From an uncultured Eubacteriales bacterium (GTDB taxonomy: Bacteria; Bacillota; Clostridia; Oscillospirales; Butyricicoccaceae): a stretch of DNA of 21,933 nucleotides. The notes beneath the pieces were generated by a model. It had not been told where the DNA came from and ran no database searches. It saw nothing but the letters and a program-made list of their open reading frames with translations. Below, piece by piece: positions 21,746 to 21,933 of this stretch; position 1 is the stretch's first letter, and each line of letters starts with the position of its first letter. Position numbers and translations under genes: made by a program. The stretch lies in the NCBI GenBank assembly GCA_910579575.1, contig CAJTUM010000005.1, positions 1-21,933 of the forward strand, in the 5' to 3' direction.

Positions 21746-21933
21746 TCAATCGTCCCGCCGGCCGCCGAATACGATCAGCAGGCGCAGCAACTGGGCCAGC
21801 GAAACCGCCAAAGCCGCCACATAGGTCAGCGCGGCGGCCCGCAGCGTCTTTTTGGCGGCGGGAATCTCCTCCAGCGACAGCAAGCCTCCTTCGCTTAGCG
21901 CGGCCACCGCCCGGCGGGAGGCGTCAAACTCCA
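21746..21933 (-). CDS. YugP-type zinc metallopeptidase, C-terminal part (runs off the window)
   Basis: A frame open from the right edge to a TGA at 21746 gives 62 residues starting EFDASRRAVAALSEGG and ending LLRLLIVFGGRRDD. The sequence EFDASRRA, the LxxEE...AAKKTL region and the hydrophobic segment TYVAALAVSLAQLLRLL match, from memory, the C-terminal end of the YugP/Zn_peptidase_2 membrane protease family. The HExxH part would lie outside the window. It is immediately upstream of rsmB with one base between them, so it is in the same operon. Confidence is limited by the short visible piece. Confidence 0.7.
   Translation of the reverse strand, partial: EFDASRRAVAALSEGGLLSLEEIPAAKKTLRAAALTYVAALAVSLAQLLRLLIVFGGRRDD

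Noticed and set aside
1..21933. Search for CRISPR arrays, insertion sequences, prophage genes, tRNA and rRNA
   Set aside because: No repeat-spacer pattern, transposase motif, phage gene or cloverleaf was seen. Gene content and base use look uniform and chromosomal.

Overview
The window comes from a spore-forming, low-to-moderately GC-rich Firmicute of the class Clostridia (Oscillospiraceae-like by feel; this is an inference, as there is no rRNA here). The reasons are the sporulation genes spoIVA, spoVM, a SipL-type coat protein and a SpoIVFA/SpoIVFB-like pair, together with Firmicute gene orders (rsmB-rlmN-prpC-prkC-rsgA-thiN-spoVM; rplS-lepB-rbgA-rnhB; tig-clpP-clpX). Every supported gene lies on the minus strand, so transcription runs from high to low coordinates. 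No mobile element, tRNA, rRNA or CRISPR was seen.

Read in the direction of transcription there are three blocks. (1) 21933-14984 is a tightly packed housekeeping operon: the 3' end of a YugP-type Zn peptidase, rsmB, rlmN (two rRNA modification enzymes), prpC and prkC (PP2C phosphatase and PASTA kinase), rsgA (30S assembly GTPase) and thiN (thiamine pyrophosphokinase). (2) 14968-7287 is the sporulation block. It starts with two very small genes that are easily missed: a 46-codon hydrophobic protein and a 26-codon spoVM, closed by a strong terminator. A candidate sigma-E promoter then precedes sipL (SPOCS/DUF3794 plus LysM), spoIVA, an M23 peptidase-domain protein (SpoIVFA-like) and an M50 site-2 protease (SpoIVFB-like). 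The block ends with two genes for a radical-SAM pair of unknown function, which have their own good sigma-A promoter. (3) 7246-153 begins with a near-consensus promoter and a short structured leader before rplS, then an internal terminator, lepB, rbgA, rnhB, yraN, a metallophosphoesterase, tig, clpP and clpX, ending in a perfect 11-bp terminator hairpin. At the left edge another strong promoter, with an inverted repeat over its -10 box, fires out of the window.

The most interesting part is the centre. SpoVM (membrane-curvature anchor), SipL (coat morphogenetic partner) and SpoIVA (ATP-driven coat scaffold) are encoded consecutively, followed directly by the presumed pro-sigma-K processing pair. 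In one stretch of about 5 kb the cell therefore carries the basement layer of the spore coat and the protease step that starts late mother-cell gene expression. The SpoIVFB-like protein has no room for the CBS domain of the Bacillus enzyme. The SpoIVFA-like protein keeps a full set of M23 zinc-site residues. The 46-residue hydrophobic protein just ahead of spoVM has no function I can name.
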